A stretch of 64,000 nt of DNA from NCBI RefSeq assembly GCF_003945545.1, contig NZ_CP029617.1, positions 5,379,001-5,443,000 on the forward strand, written 5' to 3'. The number at the start of each line of letters is the position of its first letter. The stretch's first letter is position 1. The notes below the pieces were generated by a model, which was given only the letters and a program-made list of their open reading frames with translations, searched no databases and was not told where the DNA came from. Made by a program: the position numbers and the translations under genes. Shown in pieces: positions 1-7,645 of the stretch. Origin of the DNA: Streptomyces sp. WAC 01529 (GTDB taxonomy: Bacteria > Actinomycetota > Actinomycetes > Streptomycetales > Streptomycetaceae).

Positions 1-288
1 CGCCGGGCACGGCTGGTCGGGGGTGGTGGTGGCCAGGACGACGGCGTCCACCTGCTCGGTGTCCGCCGACTTCAGCGCGCGCAGACCGGCCTCCACCGCC
101 AGGTCGGAGGTGGCGGTGCCGGGCGAGACCATGTAGCGCTCGGCGATTCCGGTGCGGGAGCGGATCCACGCGTCGGAGGTGTCGAGACGCCGCGAGAGGT
201 CGTCGTTGGTCACCTTGTTCGGCGGCACGTAGGAGCCGATGCCGCAGACCACCGCCGACCGGCCGAGCGGCCGGGCCGCGCCGCTCAT
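1..288 (-). CDS. 3-oxoacyl-ACP synthase III (KAS III/FabH-like), 3'-truncated by window edge
   Basis: The first 96 residues of a FabH-type condensing enzyme are visible: ICGIGSYVPP-like opening (VCGIGSYVPPNKVTNDDL), then the typical WIRSRTGI.ER segment and the start of the strand before the active-site region. The catalytic Cys, His and Asn lie beyond position 1, so activity cannot be judged. The ATG at 288 overlaps the TGA of the diiron oxygenase gene by 4 bp (ATGA), so it is translationally coupled and last in the visible part of the leftward operon. In a cluster such enzymes start chains with acyl-CoA and malonyl-ACP, or act as acyltransferases forming ester, amide or C-C bonds. Either role is possible here; coupling to the N-oxidation genes makes a late or starter-unit role in the same pathway likely. 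Confidence 0.88.
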   Translation of the reverse strand, partial: MSGAARPLGRSAVVCGIGSYVPPNKVTNDDLSRRLDTSDAWIRSRTGIAERYMVSPGTATSDLAVEAGLRALKSADTEQVDAVVLATTTPDQPCPA

Positions 289-1268
289 GCGCCCGGCTCC
301 GGACTGCTGAGGACCTCGACGGGCAGCCCCATGTACGCCATACGGGACTCGGCCATCTCGTCGGTCCACCGCTCGGCCATGTCGTAGCGCTGCTCGGGCG
401 TGGTGTCGAGCATCCGTACGCCCGGCCAGATCTCGTAGTCGCCGATCTTGTCCGCGTGGTCGGCCATGCCCTTCTGGAACAGCTCCTCGCGGTGGATGAC
501 GAACTCCCTGTCGGGGATCTCGTCCCACAGCTTCACCCCGGCCCGCAGGATCTCCATCAGGCGCGGGCGGTACTCGGGGTGGGCGACGACGTGGTCGCGC
601 AGGATGGTGCTCGCCACCGTCAGATGGCGGATCTCGTCGATGGCGGTGCCGCGCGAGATCTCCCCGGTGGCGGGGGAGAGCGGGGTCCACTTGCGCTCGC
701 TCAGCTCGGCGGCCGGGGCGAGGACGCCCTCGATGACGATGGCGAAGACGGCGACGCCGCCCGCGAAGTCGCCCTGGTCGCGGACGATGTCGAGGGTGAA
801 GTCGACGACCGGGTCCAGGACCCGCGCGCGGTAGTCCGCGGCCATCTCGTCGATGTCCTTGAGGAGGGTCTCCGCGGGGTGCCCCAGCTCCACCAGGTGG
901 TTGCGGAAGACGCGGGCGTGCCGGGCCTCGTCGATGAGCTGGGTGGCGTAGAACTCCATCTCGGGCACGCCCGGGGCGAGCGCCACATAGTGGCCCAGCA
1001 GCCGGGTGGCGATCTCCTCGGACAGGCCGCGGAAGCCGAACTCCAGTACCAGCGCGTCGCGCAGCGGCCCCGGCGCCTTCAGGAAGTCGGGGACGGTCGC
1101 GTTCTCGTGGTGGCCGGTCGCGCCGCGGTCGCGCAGGGTGCCCTGGGCGACGGAGGTGAACCAGTAGGCGAGGTCGCAGTCGTCGGGGCCGAGGGTGAGT
1201 TCCTTCGCGCCGTCGAGCAGTCCTGGCGCCTTGTCCCAGTCGGCCTCGGGGGCCACAGAACCGGTCAT
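285..1268 (-). CDS. Ferritin-like diiron oxygenase (AurF / azoxy-synthase type)
   Basis: This 327-residue protein has the two-EXXH layout of non-heme diiron N-oxygenases: Glu76, then E114xxH117 (DEARH) and, after Glu180 in an VIEGVL helix, E212xxH215 (DEIRH). AurF-type enzymes oxidise amines to hydroxylamine, nitroso or nitro groups, and a related diiron enzyme makes the azoxy bond in valanimycin-type pathways from a hydrazine. I infer an N-oxidising or azoxy-forming role from the family together with neighbours (flavin reductase and membrane protein immediately upstream, 4-bp overlaps on both sides). The ATG at 1268 is chosen over the upstream open frame because it has a GGAGA ribosome site about 10 nt ahead and gives the coupled ATGA overlap with the flavin reductase stop. 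Exact substrate is unknown. Confidence 0.85.
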   Translation of the reverse strand: MTGSVAPEADWDKAPGLLDGAKELTLGPDDCDLAYWFTSVAQGTLRDRGATGHHENATVPDFLKAPGPLRDALVLEFGFRGLSEEIATRLLGHYVALAPGVPEMEFYATQLIDEARHARVFRNHLVELGHPAETLLKDIDEMAADYRARVLDPVVDFTLDIVRDQGDFAGGVAVFAIVIEGVLAPAAELSERKWTPLSPATGEISRGTAIDEIRHLTVASTILRDHVVAHPEYRPRLMEILRAGVKLWDEIPDREFVIHREELFQKGMADHADKIGDYEIWPGVRMLDTTPEQRYDMAERWTDEMAESRMAYMGLPVEVLSSPEPGA

Positions 1269-1819
1269 GATGCCGATGTCTCCTTCGTGGTGCGGGCGGG
1301 ATGCAGGGAGCCTGCGAAGAGGCCGCCCGCGTAGCTGAACAGCGGCGGCCGGCTCTCGGCGGTGGCGCGGACGACATAGCCGAGCAGCACCTCGCCGTCG
1401 CCCGCCCGGTGCGAGGAGTGGAGCCGGCAGGAGTAGTGGGCGAGCGCCTCGGTCAGCCGCGGGGCACCGGCGTAGGTGTCGGCCGTCCAGGGCACGCCGT
1501 CGAACTGGGCGCTGCCGTCGGGCCGGGAGCTGTCCGCGAACCACCGCGCCAGATCGCCCTGCCCGCCGTCCAGTACGTTGACGACGAACCGCCCCTCGGC
1601 GGTGGCGAGCCGCGCGAAGGACGAGCCGGGCCGCAGCGCCACCCCGATCAGCAAGGGCTCGCGCGAGACCAGCGTCACCGTGCTCGCCGTGGTGCCGTGC
1701 AGCAGCCCGGCGTGGCCGACGGTCAGCACCGACACGGGTGAGGCCAGGTGGTAAAGCGCCCGGCGCCGCTCCGCCGGGTCCTGGCGCACCGGGCGCCGCA
1801 GCGGGGTGAGCGTGCTCAT
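1265..1819 (-). CDS. Flavin reductase (FMN-binding split-barrel)
   Basis: A 184-residue flavin reductase-like protein. The N-terminal half shows the family pattern: LASPVSVLTVGH, then GTTASTVTLVSREPLLIGVAL (a Thr/Ser-rich flavin-binding turn), then FVVNVLDG. Such enzymes reduce free FMN or FAD with NAD(P)H and feed a partner monooxygenase. Candidate partners in this cluster are the group D monooxygenase-like protein (25594-26826), the acyl-CoA-dehydrogenase-like protein (4227-5366) and the luciferase-like protein (15103-16116). In valanimycin biosynthesis the flavin reductase VlmR serves the isobutylamine N-hydroxylase VlmH, which is the best-known parallel. Start ATG at 1819 overlaps the stop of the membrane protein by 4 bp; the stop overlaps the diiron oxygenase start by 4 bp. 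Confidence 0.88.
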   Translation of the reverse strand: MSTLTPLRRPVRQDPAERRRALYHLASPVSVLTVGHAGLLHGTTASTVTLVSREPLLIGVALRPGSSFARLATAEGRFVVNVLDGGQGDLARWFADSSRPDGSAQFDGVPWTADTYAGAPRLTEALAHYSCRLHSSHRAGDGEVLLGYVVRATAESRPPLFSYAGGLFAGSLHPARTTKETSAS

Positions 1820-2358
1820 CGCAGCGCCTCCTCGCGCGCCCGGGCCGCGGGCCGCGGCACCTCGGCGATGTGCCCGACCGGCTCCGGGTCCTGCGCGTGG
1901 CCGACCGGCTTGGGGTGGGCGACCCCCAGGTCGTCGAGGAGCCGCAGATAGCCGCTCTGCCGCACCGGCTCGAAGGGCAGCGCGAACGACTTCATGAAGT
2001 TGCCGAACAGGCCGCGGTCGCCGAAAAGATGGAAGGGCAGCACGAGCAGCGCCCACTCGGGACCGATCAGCCAGCACCACAGCGCGGCCACCGCGGCCTG
2101 GGTGATGAGGCTGTGCATCACGTTGTAGAGGACGTAGTACACCTTGGAGATCGGTTTCCCGCCGCTGCGCTTGAAGGCGATCGCGCCGGGGATGTAGCCG
2201 ATCAGGTCGATGTAGAGGAAGAGGGCGACCGCCGGGATCCAGCGGATCTCGCCGATGTGCGCGATGAGCAGCCCGGTGGTGACCGCGAAGCCCACCAGGT
2301 ACTCGGCGCGGTGCAGGGAGAACGTCTTCGGCGTCTCGAAGGGATTGGCCTGGTCCAT
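1816..2358 (-). CDS. Small polytopic membrane protein, candidate membrane-bound hydrazine synthase
   Basis: 180 residues with about four hydrophobic segments (roughly 20-38, 41-60, 76-100 and 100-112) followed by a soluble tail from about 130. Histidines and acids sit at or near the membrane segments: His16/Glu19, His34/Glu37 (IAHIGE), Asp51, His82 (NVMH) and His110/Asp114 (FHLFGD), which would suit a metal site. I do not recognise a named domain. In valanimycin-type azoxy pathways a membrane-bound metalloenzyme makes the N-N bond and hands a hydrazine to a diiron azoxy synthase; the tight linkage here to a diiron oxygenase makes this the natural candidate. That assignment is inference from context and residue pattern. 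ATG at 2358 has an AGGAG site 7 nt upstream. Confidence 0.6.
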   Translation of the reverse strand: MDQANPFETPKTFSLHRAEYLVGFAVTTGLLIAHIGEIRWIPAVALFLYIDLIGYIPGAIAFKRSGGKPISKVYYVLYNVMHSLITQAAVAALWCWLIGPEWALLVLPFHLFGDRGLFGNFMKSFALPFEPVRQSGYLRLLDDLGVAHPKPVGHAQDPEPVGHIAEVPRPAARAREEALR

Positions 2359-2379
2359 GGTCAGCTCCTGGCTAAGGTC

Positions 2380-2862
2380 TCAGGCGCCGACGGCGGCGGG
2401 CTGCGACAGTTCGATGCCGCCCGCGATCCGCGTCCGGGGGAACAGACCGGTCAGCGCCCAGGCGACGGTCTCCTTGATGACCCGCTCGGCGATCGGGTCG
2501 AGGATGCCCTCGAGGCTCGGGATGCCGAAGTCGAACTCGGCGTCGAAGCGGACGGCGACGTCGTCACCGGCCTGCGTCAGCGCCCAGGTGCCGGTGAAGG
2601 AGTCGAAGTCCCCGTCGGACTGCTCGAAGCGGATCTCGCCCTGCTCCGGCAGGAAGGTGTCGTCCTCGGTCCAGCGCAGCAGGCCGCTGCGGAAGTGCAG
2701 CTCCCAGCTGGAACTGCACCGGGGTTCGGGCAGCGTGGCGTGGACCGTGGTGGAGTTCACGTGAGGGGCCAGGTCCGGGTACTTCTCCCAGCGCATCACG
2801 GCGTCGAAGACCGTGGAGACCTGCACCGCGGGGACCACTGCTTCCAGTTCTACGTGCCGCAC
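2380..2862 (-). CDS. START/SRPBCC-like polyketide cyclase-type protein
   Basis: 160 residues with the helix-grip signature of the polyketide cyclase/START-like superfamily: an N-terminal strand (VELEAVVPA), then VFDAVMRWEKYPDLAPHV, beta-rich middle (SWELHFRSGLLRWTEDD, FEQSDGDFDSFTGTW) and the C-terminal long helix after FDFGIPSLEGILDPIAERV. Members bind hydrophobic ligands and can act as cyclases, dehydratases or lipid/quinone carriers. No catalytic residue can be assigned from sequence. The GTG start at 2862 lies 2 nt after the aminotransferase stop, so translation is coupled. A role binding the nascent alkyl chain or reactive N-intermediate is plausible but unproven. Confidence 0.75.
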   Translation of the reverse strand: MRHVELEAVVPAVQVSTVFDAVMRWEKYPDLAPHVNSTTVHATLPEPRCSSSWELHFRSGLLRWTEDDTFLPEQGEIRFEQSDGDFDSFTGTWALTQAGDDVAVRFDAEFDFGIPSLEGILDPIAERVIKETVAWALTGLFPRTRIAGGIELSQPAAVGA

Positions 2863-2864
2863 GA

Positions 2865-4184
2865 TCAGTTACCGCCTTCCGGCATGGTGGCCGCGCCGCG
2901 CACGAGGTCGCGGGTGGCCAGGTCGAAGGAGTTGAGGAGGAACTCCACGTCGGTGTCGCTGAGGACGGCGGGCGGCGTGAACCGCACCACCGAGCTGCCG
3001 TTCATGGAGTGGTTCGCGACCACCCCGTGGTTGAAGAGCTCGATCAGCAGCTCGCCTGCGAGACCGGCCTCGATCAGCTCCACGCCGATGAGCAGCCCCT
3101 GGCCGCGTACGTCGACGACGAGTTCGGGAATGTTGCGGTAGGCGATCTCGGCGATCCGCGGCAGCAGCACGGCGCCCAGGTCGGTGGCCCGGGTGACCAG
3201 GCGCTCCTCCTTCATCGCCCGCACCGCGCCCTGCACCGCGGCCATCAGGACGGGCTGCCCGGAGAAGGTGGCGGTGTGGACGTAGGGGTCCTTGTCGAAG
3301 GGACGGAACGCCTTGCGGGTGGCGACCGCCGCGGAGACCGGCAGCACACCGCCGCCGAGCGCCTTGCCCGCGAGCAGCACGTCGGGGCGTACGCCCTCGA
3401 TGTCGGCGCCCCACCACTCACCGAGGCGGCCGAAGCCGGACTGCACCTCGTCGAGGATGAGGAACCCGTCGTGTTCGCGGACCAGTTCCTCGACGCGCTT
3501 CAGATAGCCCTTGGGCGGCATGATGACGCCGCCCTCGCCCTGGACGGGCTCCAGGATGACGCAGACCTCGCCGGGGTGGGCGGAAAGCTCCGCCTCCAGG
3601 GCGTCGGCGTCACCGAACGGCAGGTGCTGGAAGTCGGGGATCAGCGGCCGGAACGGCTTCTGGTAGACCTCCTTCGCGGTGGCGGAGAGGGCGCCGAGCG
3701 TCTTGCCGTGGTAGCCGCCCCGCATCGAGACGGTCCGCTTGAAGCCGCCCGCGCGGGCCAGCTTCAGGCCGGTCTCCACGGCCTCGGCGCCGGACAGCGC
3801 GAAGTGCACGCGGTCCAGGCCCTCCGGCATCACGGAGACCAGCGCCTCGGCGGCGCGGGCCACGGTCGGTTCGAGGAGGATGCGGGTGGCGGTGGGGTGC
3901 GTACGCAGCTGGCGCTCCACCTCCTCCATCACGATGGGGTGGCGGGCGCCCATGATGAAGACGCCGTAGCCGCCGGTGTTGAGGAAGCGCTCGCCGTCGC
4001 TGGTGGTGAGCCAGGCGCCCTCGGAGGCCACCTCCATGTGGCTGCCGAAGAGTTCGGCGAGGGTGGCTCTGCCCTTGCTCAGGTGGGCGCGGTACAGGCC
4101 GAGGATCTCCGCCTCGGTGTCGGCCACGGGGGCGCCGGAGGCCGCCGGCGCCCCGGCGGCCGGGGATTCCTGGGTTACGGTCAC
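2865..4184 (-). CDS. Class III PLP-dependent aminotransferase
   Basis: 439 residues of the acetylornithine/putrescine (class III) aminotransferase fold. Visible motifs are the phosphate-binding SGAEAVETGLKLAR, MRGGYHGKTLG, the PLP Asp loop ILDEVQSGFGR and Lys274 in LLAGKALGGG as the Schiff-base lysine; the C-terminal part carries GQGLLIGVEL. These enzymes move an amino group onto an aldehyde or ketone. Next to an aldehyde dehydrogenase and an ACP in the same divergon, the likely job is converting a chain-derived aldehyde into the primary amine that is later N-oxidised. Start is GTG at 4184 (MTVTQES), with a GGAG about 10 nt upstream. The Ala/Gly-rich first 20 residues are probably a flexible extension. 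Confidence 0.92.
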   Translation of the reverse strand: MTVTQESPAAGAPAASGAPVADTEAEILGLYRAHLSKGRATLAELFGSHMEVASEGAWLTTSDGERFLNTGGYGVFIMGARHPIVMEEVERQLRTHPTATRILLEPTVARAAEALVSVMPEGLDRVHFALSGAEAVETGLKLARAGGFKRTVSMRGGYHGKTLGALSATAKEVYQKPFRPLIPDFQHLPFGDADALEAELSAHPGEVCVILEPVQGEGGVIMPPKGYLKRVEELVREHDGFLILDEVQSGFGRLGEWWGADIEGVRPDVLLAGKALGGGVLPVSAAVATRKAFRPFDKDPYVHTATFSGQPVLMAAVQGAVRAMKEERLVTRATDLGAVLLPRIAEIAYRNIPELVVDVRGQGLLIGVELIEAGLAGELLIELFNHGVVANHSMNGSSVVRFTPPAVLSDTDVEFLLNSFDLATRDLVRGAATMPEGGN

Positions 4185-4226
4185 GGTTTTCTCACTCCAA
4201 AGAAGCGGTGCGGTCGGGGCCGGTGG

Positions 4227-5366
4227 TCAGGCGAGGACCAGCGGACCTCCGTCGAAGTAGCGCAGGAGCGGCTCGGCGGCGGCGCCCCGGCCCGGCGGGT
4301 GGAAGGCGAGCGCGGTGGACGCGGCGGCCTCGAAGGCGTGGCCCGACGAGCGGATGAAGTCCAGGCCGCCGAGGAGCTCCAGGGAGCGCGCGGTGATGCG
4401 GGGCAGCGCGTTCTGCACGGCGTAGCGGGCGACGAGCACCCGGGCCACCGAGGCCTCGTCGCCCGGCTCGGGGCCGATCGCGCGGGCCACTCCTTCGAGC
4501 AGCGCCAGCGAGGCCTCCAGCTCGACCGCGAGGGCGGCCCGCTCCTGGACGCTGCCGCGCTCCCGCTCCTGGACCTGCTCGACGAGGGCCGCCGCGCCGC
4601 CCAGGTACCCGGCGGTGATGAGCATCTCGAACCAGACGAACCCGGCGGTCTGGAGATCGTCAAGGCGGCGCGGATCGTCGGCCCCGGCGCGTACGACCAT
4701 GTCCTTCGGTACGAAGACGTCCTCCAGGCGCACCTCGTCGCTCTCGGCGGCGGCGAGCAGTTCGCTGCCCCAGAAGGGGTGGACGGACAGGCCGGGCGCG
4801 TCGGCGGGCACCAGGGCGAGCGCCAGCTCGGGGTCGCCCTCCAGGCCGTGGATGGCGATGCTCGCGGTGAGCAGGCTCATGGAACGGGAGAGGCTGCACG
4901 GCTTCTTGGAGCCGGAGAGCAGATAGCCGCCCTCCACCGGGCGTGCGGTCACCGCCGGGGTGAGGATGTTCTGCTCGGTGCGGCCCTCGGCCCAGCCGGA
5001 GGCCATCACCTGCTGCTCGGGGACGGCCCGGCGCAGCAGCTCGGTCTGGGCGTCGGTGAGCCGGCCCTTCTCGGTGGCCAGCGAGTAGAGCATGGCGACG
5101 GTGAAGTGGTGCATGGACACGGCCGCCACCAGGGACGGCGAGAGCGCGCCGAGGGCCAGCTGGGTGTGGAGCGCGTCCAGCGGGGCCGCGCCGTGGCCGC
5201 CGAACCTCTCGGGGATCAGCAGGCCGACACCGCCGTGGATGCGGAAGAGGTCGATGATCGGGCTGCCGGGCTTCTCCCGCTCGGTGTAGGGGAGCTGTTC
5301 CAGCTCCTTGAGCAGGCCGGGGTGGTAGCGCTCGCAGACGGCCCGAGCGGCATCGAGGGAACGCAC
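4227..5366 (-). CDS. Acyl-CoA dehydrogenase-fold flavoprotein lacking the usual catalytic Glu
   Basis: 379 residues with the acyl-CoA dehydrogenase fold: a helical N-terminal domain (LLIPERFGGHGA), a beta domain (GGYLLSGSKKPCSLSR) and a C-terminal four-helix bundle (ITARSLELLGGLDFIRSS). At the place where true dehydrogenases have the Y-E-G-T motif with the catalytic base, this protein reads FHPPGRG, so the Glu is absent. That suggests an N- or C-oxygenase, or an acyl-ACP-modifying flavoprotein, rather than a beta-oxidation dehydrogenase. VlmH-type amine N-hydroxylases use this same fold. GTG at 5366 is chosen because GGAGG lies 7 nt upstream; the longer open frame would run into the aldehyde dehydrogenase gene. 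Confidence 0.8.
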   Translation of the reverse strand: MRSLDAARAVCERYHPGLLKELEQLPYTEREKPGSPIIDLFRIHGGVGLLIPERFGGHGAAPLDALHTQLALGALSPSLVAAVSMHHFTVAMLYSLATEKGRLTDAQTELLRRAVPEQQVMASGWAEGRTEQNILTPAVTARPVEGGYLLSGSKKPCSLSRSMSLLTASIAIHGLEGDPELALALVPADAPGLSVHPFWGSELLAAAESDEVRLEDVFVPKDMVVRAGADDPRRLDDLQTAGFVWFEMLITAGYLGGAAALVEQVQERERGSVQERAALAVELEASLALLEGVARAIGPEPGDEASVARVLVARYAVQNALPRITARSLELLGGLDFIRSSGHAFEAAASTALAFHPPGRGAAAEPLLRYFDGGPLVLA

Positions 5367-5403
5367 GTCAGAACCTCCGTGGGTCCGTGGGGATGGGTGC
5401 GGC

Positions 5404-7041
5404 TCAGTCGTCGAAGGCGCCGAAGACCGCGTCGTAGGGGCTGACGTCACGGGCGATGCTGACGCCCTGCACGTGGGAGGTCTTGAGCATCGGGTAGTTG
5501 GCCTCGCCGAAGGCGCCGCCGGTGCGGCCGGTGCCGCCGTGGCTGGGCAGGTAGGGCAGGAAGCCGATGTGGGAGTCGTTGACCTTCAGCAGGCCGCCGT
5601 TGACGACGCGGCGCACGAAGGTGTCGATGACGTGGTCGGAGCGCGACCAGAGGGAGTTGCGCAGCCCGTATTCGTTGGAGTTGACGAAGCGCAGGAAGTC
5701 CTCCAGGAGGGCGTCGTCGTTGTCGGCCTCCGGCACGATGACGGGGATCAGCGGGAAGAACGTCTCCTCGCGCACCACGTCGTAGGTGCGGGCCCGGTCG
5801 AGGCCGTCGACGCGTACGACGGTGGGCTGGAGGAAGACACCGGTCTCGGAGGGGGTGCCGTCGAGTTCGGTGCGGTGGCCGCCGGTGACCAGCTCGGCGC
5901 CGTTGTCCAGGGCCTGGCGCAGGAGGCGGAAGAAGCGCTCGCTGCGCCGCACCGGGGAGAGCAGGACGTCCTCCTCCTCGGGGAAGCCCGGCTTGATCGC
6001 CTTGACCTGCTCCTTGACCTCGGCGATGAGGGCGTCCGCGACCGCCGGGTGGACCAGCACGTAGTTGGGGACCATGCAGATCTGGCCGGAGCCGAAGAAC
6101 GACTCGGTGATCGCCTCGGCCGCCCACTTCACGTCGGCGTCCTTCCACACCACGATGCCGTCGTTGCCGGCGAGTTCGAGGATCGGCTTCTTGCCGTTGG
6201 CCACGCACGCCTGCTCGAAGCGCAGGCCCTCCTGGCTGCCGCCGATGTAGAAGATGTCGTTGATCAGCGGATCGGCGACCCAGCGGTCCAGGGTCTGCTT
6301 GGGATTGCTGCACACCGCGTTCAGGACACCGGCGGGGGCGTCGAACTCCTCCAGGAGCGGCGCCACGATGTCCCGCAGCAGCCACATGGTGGAGAGCGCG
6401 ATGCTGCGCGGCGCCCGGACGACCACGGCGTTGCCCGCCATCAGGGCGAGCACGGAGAGCGCGGCGCTGGGCAGCGGGGCGTTCTGCGGCGGGTTGAAGG
6501 CCACCACGCCGTCCGGCTGGCGCTGCAGGATCAGCTTGCGGCCGCCGTACTCCTTCTCGACCCGCATCTGCTTCGTGTACCAGCGCAGGGAGCCGGGGGC
6601 GTAGATCTGGAGCAGGCAGCTCAGCTCCCAGCGGGCCAGCTTCACCGGGTGGGACTCGGCGACCAGCATCTCCAGGAACTCGTCCTGGTGCTTGATCAGT
6701 TCCTCGCGGAACCGGGTGCCGAGACGCATCCTCCGCTCCTGCGGGACGGCCGCCCAGTCGGGGGCGGCCGCGGCGGCGGCCTGCGTGGCGAGGTCGATGG
6801 CGGAGTCGTCGGCGATCGCGCAGCGCCCGACCACGTAGGGGTGGTTGGCCGCGTCGGATTCGGGGTCCTGTTCCAGCGTGCGCTTGAGGCTCACGCTGGT
6901 GAAGACGTCCTCCAGCAGGGAGCGCCCGCTGACGGTGTAGACCCACCCGTCACCCGCGACGTCCTTGCCAGCGATGTAGAGGTCGTAGCTCTTGAGTCCG
7001 GAATGTGCCGGAGCACTTTCCTCCTGTATGGCGCCGCGCAT
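5404..7041 (-). CDS. Aldehyde dehydrogenase superfamily enzyme
   Basis: 545 residues, about 50 longer than a typical aldehyde dehydrogenase owing to an N-terminal extension. The catalytic machinery is visible: VAFNPPQNAPLPSAA in the cofactor domain, general base Glu289 in LELAGNDG, nucleophile Cys322 in FFGSGQICMVP, and VREETFFPLIPVI. The NAD(P)-linked enzyme could oxidise an aldehyde, or in the acylating direction reduce a CoA/ACP thioester to an aldehyde; the aminotransferase next door would then make an amine. The direction cannot be read from sequence. ATG at 7041 has GAAAGG about 7 nt upstream. It is the first gene of the leftward operon and diverges from the ACP-PKS operon. Confidence 0.88.
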   Translation of the reverse strand: MRGAIQEESAPAHSGLKSYDLYIAGKDVAGDGWVYTVSGRSLLEDVFTSVSLKRTLEQDPESDAANHPYVVGRCAIADDSAIDLATQAAAAAAPDWAAVPQERRMRLGTRFREELIKHQDEFLEMLVAESHPVKLARWELSCLLQIYAPGSLRWYTKQMRVEKEYGGRKLILQRQPDGVVAFNPPQNAPLPSAALSVLALMAGNAVVVRAPRSIALSTMWLLRDIVAPLLEEFDAPAGVLNAVCSNPKQTLDRWVADPLINDIFYIGGSQEGLRFEQACVANGKKPILELAGNDGIVVWKDADVKWAAEAITESFFGSGQICMVPNYVLVHPAVADALIAEVKEQVKAIKPGFPEEEDVLLSPVRRSERFFRLLRQALDNGAELVTGGHRTELDGTPSETGVFLQPTVVRVDGLDRARTYDVVREETFFPLIPVIVPEADNDDALLEDFLRFVNSNEYGLRNSLWSRSDHVIDTFVRRVVNGGLLKVNDSHIGFLPYLPSHGGTGRTGGAFGEANYPMLKTSHVQGVSIARDVSPYDAVFGAFDD

Positions 7042-7276
7042 TATCAGCCTTTCGGGTGGGGTTTCTCCGAGTGGATTCCGATCTGGTGAGCCCTTGCGAA
7101 GCATCTCGATCGTGACAGCGGGATCTGACCCGGCGCTGACGCCGTACTGATTGGCCGGGCCGAATCGATTGAGACAACCCCGCGGCAAGTTGGGGAAAGC
7201 GGTGACTGAGTGGCGCGCCCGCAGGGTACGCGCGCGATGTCAGTGAGGCGTCAGCCCGCATTGCTTTCATGGCCGC
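7042..7276. promoter_or_regulatory. Divergent promoter region between the two main cluster operons
   Basis: This 235-bp non-coding interval separates the leftward (aldehyde dehydrogenase to KAS III) and rightward (ACP to MFS) operons, so it must contain both promoters. Local base composition is less GC-rich than in the flanking genes. I could not assign a confident -35/-10 pair or a clear autoregulatory-element palindrome by eye. Confidence 0.6.
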
Positions 7277-7612
7277 ATGTCTCCCGAACACATGACTCTT
7301 CAGCAATTTCGCGAACTTCCGCGGGCGGAACTCGCCGAGGAAATGGAGCAGCTCCTCGTCAGCCAGTTCAGGGCGACCCTGCTCATGGACGACGCGGAGG
7401 AACTCCCGCTCGACATCAGCTACTTCGACCTCGGCCTCACCTCGCTGAAGCTCACCGAGATGAGGCGGACCCTGGAGGGGATCCTCGACCTCTCCATCAA
7501 CGCGAACGTGCTCTTCAACGAGCCCACGGTCGGCCGGCTCCTCGACTATCTCGTCGACGCGGTATCCGACCCGTCCCACGCAATGACCGGCGCGATACCC
7601 AGCACCAACTGA
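7277..7612 (+). CDS. Free-standing acyl carrier protein
   Basis: 111 residues with a carrier-protein core. The phosphopantetheine Ser sits in FDLGLTSLKLTEM, followed by a helix-II/III region ending in FNEPTVGRLLDYLV. It is a discrete ACP upstream of the PKS, so it may carry the starter chain, the chain being desaturated, or the thioester that is reductively released. The ATG at 7277 gives MSPEHM; a second in-frame ATG at 7292 is possible and neither has a strong ribosome site. It is the first gene of the rightward operon, 33 bp ahead of the PKS. Confidence 0.9.
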   Translation: MSPEHMTLQQFRELPRAELAEEMEQLLVSQFRATLLMDDAEELPLDISYFDLGLTSLKLTEMRRTLEGILDLSINANVLFNEPTVGRLLDYLVDAVSDPSHAMTGAIPSTN

Positions 7613-7645
7613 TCCACCAGGGTCCCGGACAGAAGGAGACGCGGT

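Noticed and set aside
4227..7041. Aldehyde dehydrogenase and acyl-CoA-dehydrogenase genes as a catabolic beta-oxidation set
   Set aside because: No thiolase, hydratase or hydroxyacyl dehydrogenase nearby, the catalytic Glu of the dehydrogenase is missing, and the genes are in the biosynthetic divergon.
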